NCBI GenBank assembly: GCA_022448645.1 | Contig: JAKVBZ010000106.1 | Coordinates: 1-14,943 of the forward strand | DNA: 14,943 bases | Reading direction: 5' to 3' | Source: Pirellulaceae bacterium | GTDB taxonomy: Bacteria > Planctomycetota > Planctomycetia > Pirellulales > Pirellulaceae | Shown: positions 9,029 through 14,943 of the stretch, piece after piece | Position numbering within the stretch: position 1 is the first letter of the stretch | How the letters are laid out: each line of letters starts with the position of its first letter | Made by a program: the position numbers and the translations under genes | Notes under the pieces: generated by a model | What the model saw: the letters and a program-made list of their open reading frames with translations, nothing else | Databases searched by the model: none | Told to the model about the DNA's origin: nothing

Positions 9029-9484
9029 ATGTTTTCCACACGGCGAATTCTGTCGATCATTGTATTGTCTGTTTCACTGGGATGTTTTTTGGCCGAGGAG
9101 TCGAATGCTCAACGTCTGGGTGGTCCGCGGCAAAGTTGGGCAGGATTCTCAAGTTACGGGTTCGGCCACTATGGTTTGGGAGGGCCTTTTGAGATGCCGT
9201 ATGCCATGAGTCGGGTGCCAACCCCTCCCTATTACGCAATGCACCCACCTGTCCATTACAGTGACGTGGTTCCTCGTGCTTATGGTTACAGCCCATTTGC
9301 TTATCCGGGCAGTTATCGCACTCCGCAGCTGGTACAGCCAGAGGAAGTAGTAAATCCTCACGTGGAACCTAAAGCCCATGTCAACCCGACAAGCCAGGTA
9401 ACGGCCGTTCCTGTTGTGGTAAGAAACCCGTTCGTGGAGGGTGCGAACGTGGATGTCGTCGAGTTCGCTCAATCGACGAACTAA
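9029..9484 (+). CDS. Small exported Tyr/Pro/Gly-rich protein
   Basis: From the ATG at 9029 this encodes 151 residues. The frame is open back to 8831, but the ATG at 9029 has AAAGG at 9017-9021 and begins a clear signal peptide: MFSTRR, a hydrophobic core, then SNA before QRL, with cleavage near residue 27. The mature part is rich in Gly, Tyr and Pro up to about residue 95, with HPPVHYSDVVPRAYGYSPF at 72-90, then a Val/Pro-rich tail with the repeated pairs NPHVEPKAHVNP. It has no cysteine beyond the leader and no recognised domain. From memory, similar MHPPVYYS and YGYSPFAYP strings occur in short exported planctomycete proteins of unknown function. The composition suggests a flexible, surface-exposed or matrix protein. 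It is divergent from queG across 183 bases and is not clearly in an operon with the lipoprotein downstream. Confidence 0.8.
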   Translation: MFSTRRILSIIVLSVSLGCFLAEESNAQRLGGPRQSWAGFSSYGFGHYGLGGPFEMPYAMSRVPTPPYYAMHPPVHYSDVVPRAYGYSPFAYPGSYRTPQLVQPEEVVNPHVEPKAHVNPTSQVTAVPVVVRNPFVEGANVDVVEFAQSTN

Positions 9485-9656
9485 GTTCTCGTCGAACAAG
9501 CTTGGGAGTGACCGCTGCGTGCATTCGTTTCGGTGAGGCCATCTGGAATGATGATCATTCTCTCGTCCTTCCACAAATTCTTAAAATAAATACGTACTCG
9601 ATCAGTCGTTTTTGCTGCCCGGGATGGAGATCGGGGTCTCCGGACAAAGTTTCTTT

Positions 9657-9689
9657 GCGAATCCTTCACGATTCGTGTGAGGGATTCGT
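9657..9689. other. Strong hairpin in the 442-base gap
   Basis: CGAATCCTTCAC (9658-9669) pairs with GTGAGGGATTCG (9677-9688) over 12 positions with one G.T wobble, and a further G.T pair closes the base. The loop is GATTCGT. It lies 172 bases after the stop of the small exported protein and lacks a following T-run, so it could be a 3'-end hairpin, a rho-type pause site or part of an RNA element. Confidence 0.55.
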
Positions 9690-9913
9690 TGACCGTCCCG
9701 TGAGCTTTTCTGGAGTGTTGCTCGGTTGATCGGTGGAATGCGAGATTTGGGGGCAATAGGGTCCCAGCGGGAATAGTGGCAGGCTCAGTAGTCCGCCATT
9801 GATCGCTGCCACTGACAGCAGTCATGAAAAGCGGGATTGGTCGACGGGGCCGAATCGGCTAATCTCCCACCCTTCTGACTAGGTACCAATATACCTCTTG
9901 AAGCCGGTTCCTT

Positions 9914-9919
9914 AAGGAG
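9914..9919 (+). promoter_or_regulatory. Ribosome binding site of the lipoprotein gene
   Basis: AAGGAG lies 7 bases before the ATG at 9927. This favours that ATG over the two TTG codons at 9921 and 9924, which would be almost on top of it. Confidence 0.7.
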
Positions 9920-9926
9920 TTTGTTG

Positions 9927-10811
9927 ATGTTGCGGGCGATCATGATACTTGTAGCTTTGTGTGTCCTTGCTGGATGTCGCACATCAGGGTCTCCGTATGG
10001 GCCTTGGTCAACGGTTCCCCAGCGTGTACCTGCGCAGCCGACAGGCAGCATTGGTGTGTCAGTGCCCACAGCCCCTTATTACAATTCTTCTGCACCGGTC
10101 CAATCCCGCGCGAGCAACGGTTGGAGTTCGGCGGCCGTACAGCCAAGTCTGACACCTCAAGGAGCTTTGCCGGCTCAGGCCGTTCCATCTGCGAACGTAC
10201 CAGCGATGGGTGGTGTGTCATTTCCAGTAGGTTCCAGAGTCCAGCCTTCCCCAGCCGTAGGTTCGATACCCATGAATCGTTCACCTCAGATTCTAGTGTC
10301 ACCGTCGGCATTATTGCCTTCAGGCTCGGGAGGCGAAGGAGCTTCGGCGGTGAATGGATGGCGTTCTCCTGATCGGGTGATTCAGCGAGCGAATGCGCAA
10401 ATTCCGGGCAGTACCAGTCAAGTTCCTGTTTCACCGGCTAACAGCCATGTTTCGATGCCTGTAGCAGCTCCGCCGGCGACGACCGTAACCGGACTCGCCG
10501 GGCAGTCGGTACTGGTGCGCGGTCCGATTCAGGTAGTGGAGCCTTCTTCGGCTCGTTCTGCGCCGTCGGTCGCGGTTCGGCCGATGCCGGTGAACGACGC
10601 AACTGTTGTGGCGAGAGAGCCTCGCGCATTTCAAGCACCAGACCAGTTAACGGAAATCACCAATTTGCCGCGTGCTCCACAAACAGGGCCCGCCTACGAC
10701 TCCTATGTTGCAAATGGAACGGTTGTAACATCGGCTCCCTCTAGTGTCCAATTCAATGCAGGGCACGGGCAGTGGCATTCAGCGACGCCACGAGTTAGCC
10801 GGGCGCCATAG
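9927..10811 (+). CDS. Ser/Pro/Val-rich lipoprotein of unknown function
   Basis: From the ATG at 9927 this encodes 294 residues. The start MLRAIMILVALCVLAGC is a lipoprotein signal with lipobox LAGC and the lipidated cysteine at residue 17, so the mature protein should be anchored to a membrane after export. The rest is low in charge and rich in Ser, Pro, Ala, Val and Gly, with loosely repeated pieces such as VQPSLTPQG, VQPSPAVGS and SPSALLPSG. It has no recognised domain and is probably disordered. The Shine-Dalgarno AAGGAG is the best in the window. The short SecA-like gene starts 93 bases downstream, on the same strand. A role linked to that SecA is possible but rests on position alone. No cysteine is present beyond the signal region, so disulfides are not expected. 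Confidence 0.8.
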   Translation: MLRAIMILVALCVLAGCRTSGSPYGPWSTVPQRVPAQPTGSIGVSVPTAPYYNSSAPVQSRASNGWSSAAVQPSLTPQGALPAQAVPSANVPAMGGVSFPVGSRVQPSPAVGSIPMNRSPQILVSPSALLPSGSGGEGASAVNGWRSPDRVIQRANAQIPGSTSQVPVSPANSHVSMPVAAPPATTVTGLAGQSVLVRGPIQVVEPSSARSAPSVAVRPMPVNDATVVAREPRAFQAPDQLTEITNLPRAPQTGPAYDSYVANGTVVTSAPSSVQFNAGHGQWHSATPRVSRAP

Positions 10812-10904
10812 AACCGTGGGAAGAGGATGTGGTACAACGGTACCAGAAAGGTATCATACGAAAGTGGCCGATCGGTCTGTTTTCGTAGCCCCTAGGTAAG
10901 TCTC

Positions 10905-12842
10905 ATGTCACAGTCTGCGCTCGACAAAGTGTTGGCAGTTAGCGGTCGGGTCCGCATGCAGCGTTGGGCGCGAGTGGTGCCCCAGATCAAATCTCTCCAG
11001 GCGTCCTATGCAGACTTGAACGACGTGCAGTTACGTAAGGAGGGTCTGGCACTACAGTATCGAGCAAAGTGTGGCGAAACATTGGAGCATTTGCTTCCTG
11101 AGGCTTTTGCTTTGGTGAGAGAGGCTGCTGGGCGTACGTTGCACATGCAGCACTTTGACGTGCAATTGATTGGTGGTATGGCGATGCACTATCAATCCAT
11201 TGCAGAAATGCAAACGGGCGAAGGAAAGACGCTTACAGCCACACTTCCGATGTACCTTGCGGCGCTAACCGGAAGGCCCGTCATGTTGGCCACTGCCAAT
11301 GACTATTTGGCTCGACGAGACGCCGAATGGATGGGCCCCATCTATCGTGCTCTCGGCATGAGTGTCGGCATTGTCGAAGCCCAACAACCTAGGCCGCAGC
11401 GACAGGAAGCGTACCAGGCTAGTGTGACCTACGGCACGGCCAAGGAATTTGGATTTGACTTTTTGCGTGATCGGCTGCTGCTGCGTCGTACAAGCGAAGG
11501 CCAAGCCAGTCTGTTGGGTGGCATGTTGGGGCAATCTAACCATGAAGGAGGCGAGAAGCCGATTCAAGGTGATCCCTATTTCGCTTTGGTGGATGAGGCG
11601 GATAGCCTGTTGATTGATGAAGCTCGCACACCCTTGATTATCAGTGCGATGCCCGGCGATGAATATGAAGTCAAGATCGACACCTACCGTTGGGCCGCCA
11701 CCATTGTTGACCATTTTGACGAGGATGTGCATTTTGAATACGACCATGAAAAGAAGTCGGTAACGTTGTACGCAGACGGACGTCGGCTGGTTCGTGAATT
11801 AAAAAAACCGAATTCGTTGGACGGAGTCGGAATGTTCGACCTGTATGAACATACTGAGCGTGCCATTAAGGTGGCTCGTGATTTTTTGTTAGATCGCCAT
11901 TATGTCATCCGAGACGGAGAGATCGTAATCGTTGACGAATTCACCGGGCGCTTGTCAGAAGGGCGTAAATGGCGTTCAGGTATTCATCAGGCTATCGAGG
12001 CGAAAGAAGATATTGAAGTTACGGTCGAGACGAATCAGGCTGCGCGGATTACGGTTCAAGATTACTTCTTGCGATTTGAGCGTTTGGCCGGAATGACCGG
12101 TACTGCGGCAGATTCTGCTGCCGAATTGAGAAAGATATACAATCTTCGATTCGTGAAAGTGCCCACAAACCGTCCTGTGCAGCGGCAACGGTTAGATGAT
12201 CTTGTGTTCGGCACAAGTGACGCAAAATTCGATGCCATTGTCGAAGAAGTATTGGAATTGTATCGGTTGGGACGCCCAGTGTTGATCGGGACACGATCCA
12301 TTGATAAGTCCGAACGTCTGGCATCGCTTCTGCGGAAACATGGCGTCAAATTACAGGTTTTGAATGCCAATAATATCGCTGCAGAAGCCGGCATCGTTTC
12401 GGATGCCGGTCAGACCAGACGCGTCACCGTGGCCACGAATATGGCAGGACGGGGAACTGACATCAAGTTAGGAGATGGGGTATTTGATCTGGGTGGTTTG
12501 CACGTTATTTGCACCGAACTCCATGACTCGGCACGCATTGATCGACAACTCATTGGACGGTGCGGAAGACAAGGTGATCCAGGTACTTTTCGGCAGTATT
12601 TGTCGTTAGATGATGATATTTTAATGGGGGGGTTAGGGCCCAAGCGGGCTGCCTCGCTGCGAGAATATGGAGAACGGTCTAGTCAAACCAATAACAAATT
12701 GGCAGGAAAATTTCGCCGAGCCCAGGCAAAGGTCGAACGGACGCATTTTCGTCAACGTCGTATGTTGATGTACCACGAGCGGGAAAGGCGTAAAGTCCAG
12801 CAACAAATGGGACAGGATCCGTATTTGGACACTCCGAGTTAA
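10905..12842 (+). CDS. Short SecA-like translocase ATPase
   Basis: SecA drives export of unfolded proteins through SecYEG with ATP. This 645-residue copy has the two motor domains and the preprotein-binding domain: DVQLIGGMAMH (85-95), Walker A MQTGEGKT (102-109), YGTAKEFGFDFLRD (176-189) and VDEADSLLIDEARTPLIIS (229-247; the DEAD box, where canonical SecA has DEVD). VDEFTGRLSEGRKWRSGIHQ (343-362), GMTGTA (396-401), TNMAGRGTDIKLG (511-523) and GRCGRQGDPG (551-560) follow. It ends soon after the start of the scaffold helix (AQAKVERTHFRQRR). The helical wing, the two-helix finger and the C-terminal zinc motif of ordinary SecA (about 830-900 residues) are therefore absent. An extra Gly/Ser-rich stretch lies at about 195-222. 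The tail ends cleanly in a normal stop, with no sign of a frameshift. It is probably a second, specialised SecA; the housekeeping gene should be elsewhere. The ribosome site is weak. Confidence 0.9.
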   Translation: MSQSALDKVLAVSGRVRMQRWARVVPQIKSLQASYADLNDVQLRKEGLALQYRAKCGETLEHLLPEAFALVREAAGRTLHMQHFDVQLIGGMAMHYQSIAEMQTGEGKTLTATLPMYLAALTGRPVMLATANDYLARRDAEWMGPIYRALGMSVGIVEAQQPRPQRQEAYQASVTYGTAKEFGFDFLRDRLLLRRTSEGQASLLGGMLGQSNHEGGEKPIQGDPYFALVDEADSLLIDEARTPLIISAMPGDEYEVKIDTYRWAATIVDHFDEDVHFEYDHEKKSVTLYADGRRLVRELKKPNSLDGVGMFDLYEHTERAIKVARDFLLDRHYVIRDGEIVIVDEFTGRLSEGRKWRSGIHQAIEAKEDIEVTVETNQAARITVQDYFLRFERLAGMTGTAADSAAELRKIYNLRFVKVPTNRPVQRQRLDDLVFGTSDAKFDAIVEEVLELYRLGRPVLIGTRSIDKSERLASLLRKHGVKLQVLNANNIAAEAGIVSDAGQTRRVTVATNMAGRGTDIKLGDGVFDLGGLHVICTELHDSARIDRQLIGRCGRQGDPGTFRQYLSLDDDILMGGLGPKRAASLREYGERSSQTNNKLAGKFRRAQAKVERTHFRQRRMLMYHERERRKVQQQMGQDPYLDTPS

Positions 12843-12920
12843 CCGCATTGCCTGGCGGCACGGAACATGGAGTAAGACTCATGGTAGAAGCCACGTCCAC
12901 GGATCAATAACTTGCTACGG

Positions 12921-12927
12921 GAAAGGA
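12921..12927 (+). promoter_or_regulatory. Ribosome binding site of the envelope helical protein
   Basis: GAAAGGA lies 6 bases before the ATG at 12934 and decides this start over the ATG at 12926, which opens another frame. Confidence 0.55.
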
Positions 12928-12933
12928 TGTCCG

Positions 12934-14151
12934 ATGCAAACAATCATTTTCTTAACGGCGGTTATTTCGGCGGAACCAGCTTGGGTGGAAGAGATACAAT
13001 TCCGTGCGCCGACGGTACCGCCGACGATCGAGGTCGGACAAGAATTTTCATCGGAAAGCAAAGAGATGCAACGGCTTTCCCCACAAGAGGCTGAACCTTC
13101 AGGTCGCCATCAATGGAATGAACTACCCCAACGTTTGGCCATGCCAGCCACGCCCTTTTTTGAGGAACACCAGGGGCACATAGATGGGCAAGGATTCAGC
13201 GGCGTGTTACAAGCTGTCGCCACCGTGCCAGCTGAGAGCGGGGTACCTTCAGGCTACCACCCTCGTGAATTTGTAGAATCGATGTTTTCGTTGCGGTCTG
13301 ATGAGGATGGTATCACCGGAGTAGAGTTTTCTTTGAGCGAGTGTTTGGATCTGGCTGCCACGACACAGGATCAGCTGACCATTGTGAAAGCTTATTGGAT
13401 TCTGGCGACACGGCTGGCTCGGTACCATGCAACGTTGCAAGGAGAAAATGAGTTGGCGGCCGTTGCGTTGCACACGGATGAAGACCTGACAGTAATGCAG
13501 GCGGCCGTGGATCAGGCGCATGTAAGGTCACGAAAGCACTATCGGAAGGCTTTGCGTTCCCAGTTTCATATGGTCGATAGAGCAGGTATGGCGCTCGATG
13601 TGAGTGCGGACGGTAATTTGCCTCTAGCCGCGGACCTGCCGTTGGTGTCCGCCTATCCGCTGGAAATCTCCACGGTGGATGGATCACTACCATATGGCAT
13701 ATCCCTAAACCGACCTGAATTCGTACGAGATTTGCAACTGGACGTTGAAGAAAATGCATTCTTATTGGCCGAGGCGGTATCTCAATTCGGCACGAGCCAA
13801 GAGGATTATCAGTTGGGGCAAGCCGGAGTTGACGCTCTGCTGGAGGTTCATCGAGAACTCGCAGCGCAAAGAGAGAGTTTTCTCGCGGCCGTTTTACGGT
13901 ATAACTGGGAGATTGCCAAACAGGTGGTGTCCACATACGGTCAACGAAACTCACCGGAACAATTGGACGAGCTGTTGTTGCCAGGCGAAACGGATGGTCC
14001 CAGTGCGATGGAGCTTGAACTGTCCGCCGAAGCACGCACCGTTGCGGCGGAAGAGCCTGTTGAGATCGAAAAAGTTCCTGTGAACGGATTGAGAAAAGTC
14101 GTTGATGAAGCCTCAGTGAAGTTAGTACCCATTCCTGATTCCGATGAATGA
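12934..14151 (+). CDS. Exported helical protein, distantly TolC-like, unknown function
   Basis: The 405 residues begin with MQTIIFLTAVISA before EPAW, a short hydrophobic leader without a basic n-region, so export is likely but not certain. Residues 20-115 are Pro/Glu-rich linker. From 130 the chain becomes long amphipathic helices: FSLSECLDLAATTQDQLTIV with AYWILATRLARYHATL (131-168), a helix near 186-216 with QAHVRSRKHYRKAL, then 267-335 with VHRELAAQRESFLAAVLRYN and WEIAKQVV. The spaced AYW...ARYH and the LRYNWEIA ending recall the periplasmic helices of TolC-family outer-membrane efflux proteins, but no barrel strands are evident. From memory, such proteins are common, unnamed planctomycete genes. 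The acidic C-terminus (350-405) is variable-looking. It lies 91 bases after the short SecA gene and overlaps the dus gene by 8 bases. Confidence 0.72.
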   Translation: MQTIIFLTAVISAEPAWVEEIQFRAPTVPPTIEVGQEFSSESKEMQRLSPQEAEPSGRHQWNELPQRLAMPATPFFEEHQGHIDGQGFSGVLQAVATVPAESGVPSGYHPREFVESMFSLRSDEDGITGVEFSLSECLDLAATTQDQLTIVKAYWILATRLARYHATLQGENELAAVALHTDEDLTVMQAAVDQAHVRSRKHYRKALRSQFHMVDRAGMALDVSADGNLPLAADLPLVSAYPLEISTVDGSLPYGISLNRPEFVRDLQLDVEENAFLLAEAVSQFGTSQEDYQLGQAGVDALLEVHRELAAQRESFLAAVLRYNWEIAKQVVSTYGQRNSPEQLDELLLPGETDGPSAMELELSAEARTVAAEEPVEIEKVPVNGLRKVVDEASVKLVPIPDSDE

Positions 14152-14943
14152 ACTGGCAGAACAAAGCCTTCGCTTCGGTAACTTGCCGATTGATCCCCCT
14201 ATCCTCCAGGCCCCGATGGCGGGATTTACGAACTATGCATTCCGGCAAATCGTTCGAGAGTATGGCGGCGTCGGATTGCAGGCTACCGAGTTCATTAGTG
14301 CGCGTGGCTTCGCGTGGCTAGACCGAGAATTGGACGCCTACCCCGATCGGCTTTGGGGAGTGCGCGACGAGCCCGCGCCTCTGGCAGTACAGATCTGGGA
14401 TAATGATCCTGAGACGTTGGCTCGCGTTGGTGCCCGCCTGATCGAGGAGTTTGGTGTCAGTGTCGTGGACATCAATTTTGGTTGCCCCGTAAAGGACGTT
14501 AGCGAGAAAGCGCACAGTGGATCCTATCTGTTACGGGATCCAGACCGTATTGGCCGTATTGTAGAACGTGTGGTTGCCGCCTGTGATCCTACTCCCGTGA
14601 CGGCAAAGATCCGATTGGGATGCACTTTGGATGCGGTGACGGCACCCCATGTGGCACAGGCAGTGGAACAGGCCGGGGCGGCTGCTCTTACGGTGCATGG
14701 TCGTACCGCCCAAGAGTACTTCAAAGGTCGAGCAAATTGGGACCAAATTGCTCGATTGAAGCAATACTTACAACACATTCCGTTGATTGGAAATGGAGAC
14801 TTGGACTCGGCCGAGTCCGTCGTACGGGCATTTCGTGAATATGGCGTGGACGGAGTCATGATTGCCCGAGCTGCTTTGGGCCGTCCCTGGTTGTTTGGTC
14901 AGGCAGCAGCTGCTTTGCGGGGAGATCCGGTGCCACCTGATCC
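14144..14943 (+). CDS. tRNA-dihydrouridine synthase, 3' end outside window
   Basis: Dus enzymes reduce uridine to dihydrouridine in the D-loop of tRNAs with FMN and NADPH. The 266 visible residues follow the family: PPILQAPMAGFTNYAFR (18-34), QATEFISARG (46-55), VVDINFGCPVKDVSEKAHSG (107-126, with the likely catalytic Cys114), VTAKIRLG (152-159), LTVHGRTAQEYFKGRANWD (182-200), IGNGDLDS (215-222) and GVMIARAALGRPWLFG (237-252) for FMN phosphate binding. The overall pattern is closest to the DusB group. The ATG at 14144 overlaps the last 8 bases of the preceding gene (its stop is within ATGAATGA), which suggests translational coupling. The ATG at 14148 is out of frame with this protein. The C-terminal helical domain is beyond the edge. 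The subgroup is not certain, so no symbol is given. Confidence 0.93.
   Translation, partial: MNELAEQSLRFGNLPIDPPILQAPMAGFTNYAFRQIVREYGGVGLQATEFISARGFAWLDRELDAYPDRLWGVRDEPAPLAVQIWDNDPETLARVGARLIEEFGVSVVDINFGCPVKDVSEKAHSGSYLLRDPDRIGRIVERVVAACDPTPVTAKIRLGCTLDAVTAPHVAQAVEQAGAAALTVHGRTAQEYFKGRANWDQIARLKQYLQHIPLIGNGDLDSAESVVRAFREYGVDGVMIARAALGRPWLFGQAAAALRGDPVPPD

Larger units (their letters stand above)
9485..9926. other. Intergenic region, 442 bases, with hairpins
   Basis: The gap lies between the small exported protein and the lipoprotein. Open frames on either strand (9502..9729 plus, 9481..9825 minus) lack family resemblance and good starts. It holds a strong 12-13 base-pair hairpin at 9657-9689, a small one at 9626-9641, and an 8-base inverted pair (9775-9782 with 9806-9813). 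No tRNA or known riboswitch pattern was recognised. The lipoprotein promoter should be at its right end. Confidence 0.6.

Noticed and set aside
9481..9825. 114-residue minus-strand frame and 75-residue plus-strand frame (9502..9729) in the 442-base gap
   Set aside because: Both overlap the hairpins, have no credible start signal and show no domain or export signal.
10830..10845. Six-base hairpin TGGTAC-AACG-GTACCA before the short SecA gene
   Set aside because: Short stem without a T-run or link to the ribosome site; may be chance.
13313..14248. 311-residue minus-strand frame
   Set aside because: It is the antisense shadow of the helical protein and dus genes; its composition is Arg/Pro-rich and unlike a real protein.

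Overview
The window looks like chromosomal DNA of a planctomycete, probably Pirellulales-like. This rests on the type of secreted proteins, a short SecA paralogue and a nickel-pincer racemase homologue, judged from memory without any search. I see no insertion sequence, phage gene, CRISPR array, rRNA or tRNA. Eleven genes are supported; two run off the window edges (1..1217 minus and 14144..14943 plus).

Left part: the 5' end of a large exported protein with a PPC-like stretch (1..1217, minus) diverges across a gene-free gap (1218..1604) from a two-gene sugar-acid unit. That unit is uxaC (uronate isomerase, TTG start) followed 17 bases later by a LarA/DUF2088 homologue that keeps the histidine-lysine-histidine cofactor spacing of lactate racemase. 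Together they suggest uronate or aldonate breakdown with an epimerase or racemase whose substrate is unknown.

Middle: a multi-pass GT39/ArnT-type glycosyltransferase (4624..6474) overlaps a DPM1/ArnC-type GT2 (6458..7522). This is the usual pairing of a lipid-linked sugar synthase with the membrane transferase that uses its product. The convergent queG (7679..8845, minus) makes the last step of queuosine synthesis, and a hairpin lies between the two converging genes.

Right part: a small exported Tyr/Pro-rich protein (9029..9484) is followed by a 442-base gap with a strong hairpin. Then come a Ser/Pro/Val-rich lipoprotein (9927..10811), a short SecA-like ATPase that stops where the scaffold helix should begin its C-terminal part (10905..12842), a signal-peptide-bearing helical protein with a distant TolC-like flavour (12934..14151), and a tRNA-dihydrouridine synthase overlapping it by 8 bases (14144 to the edge). 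The lipoprotein, short SecA and helical envelope protein are the most plausible candidates for an undescribed envelope or secretion module, but only their order and spacing support that.
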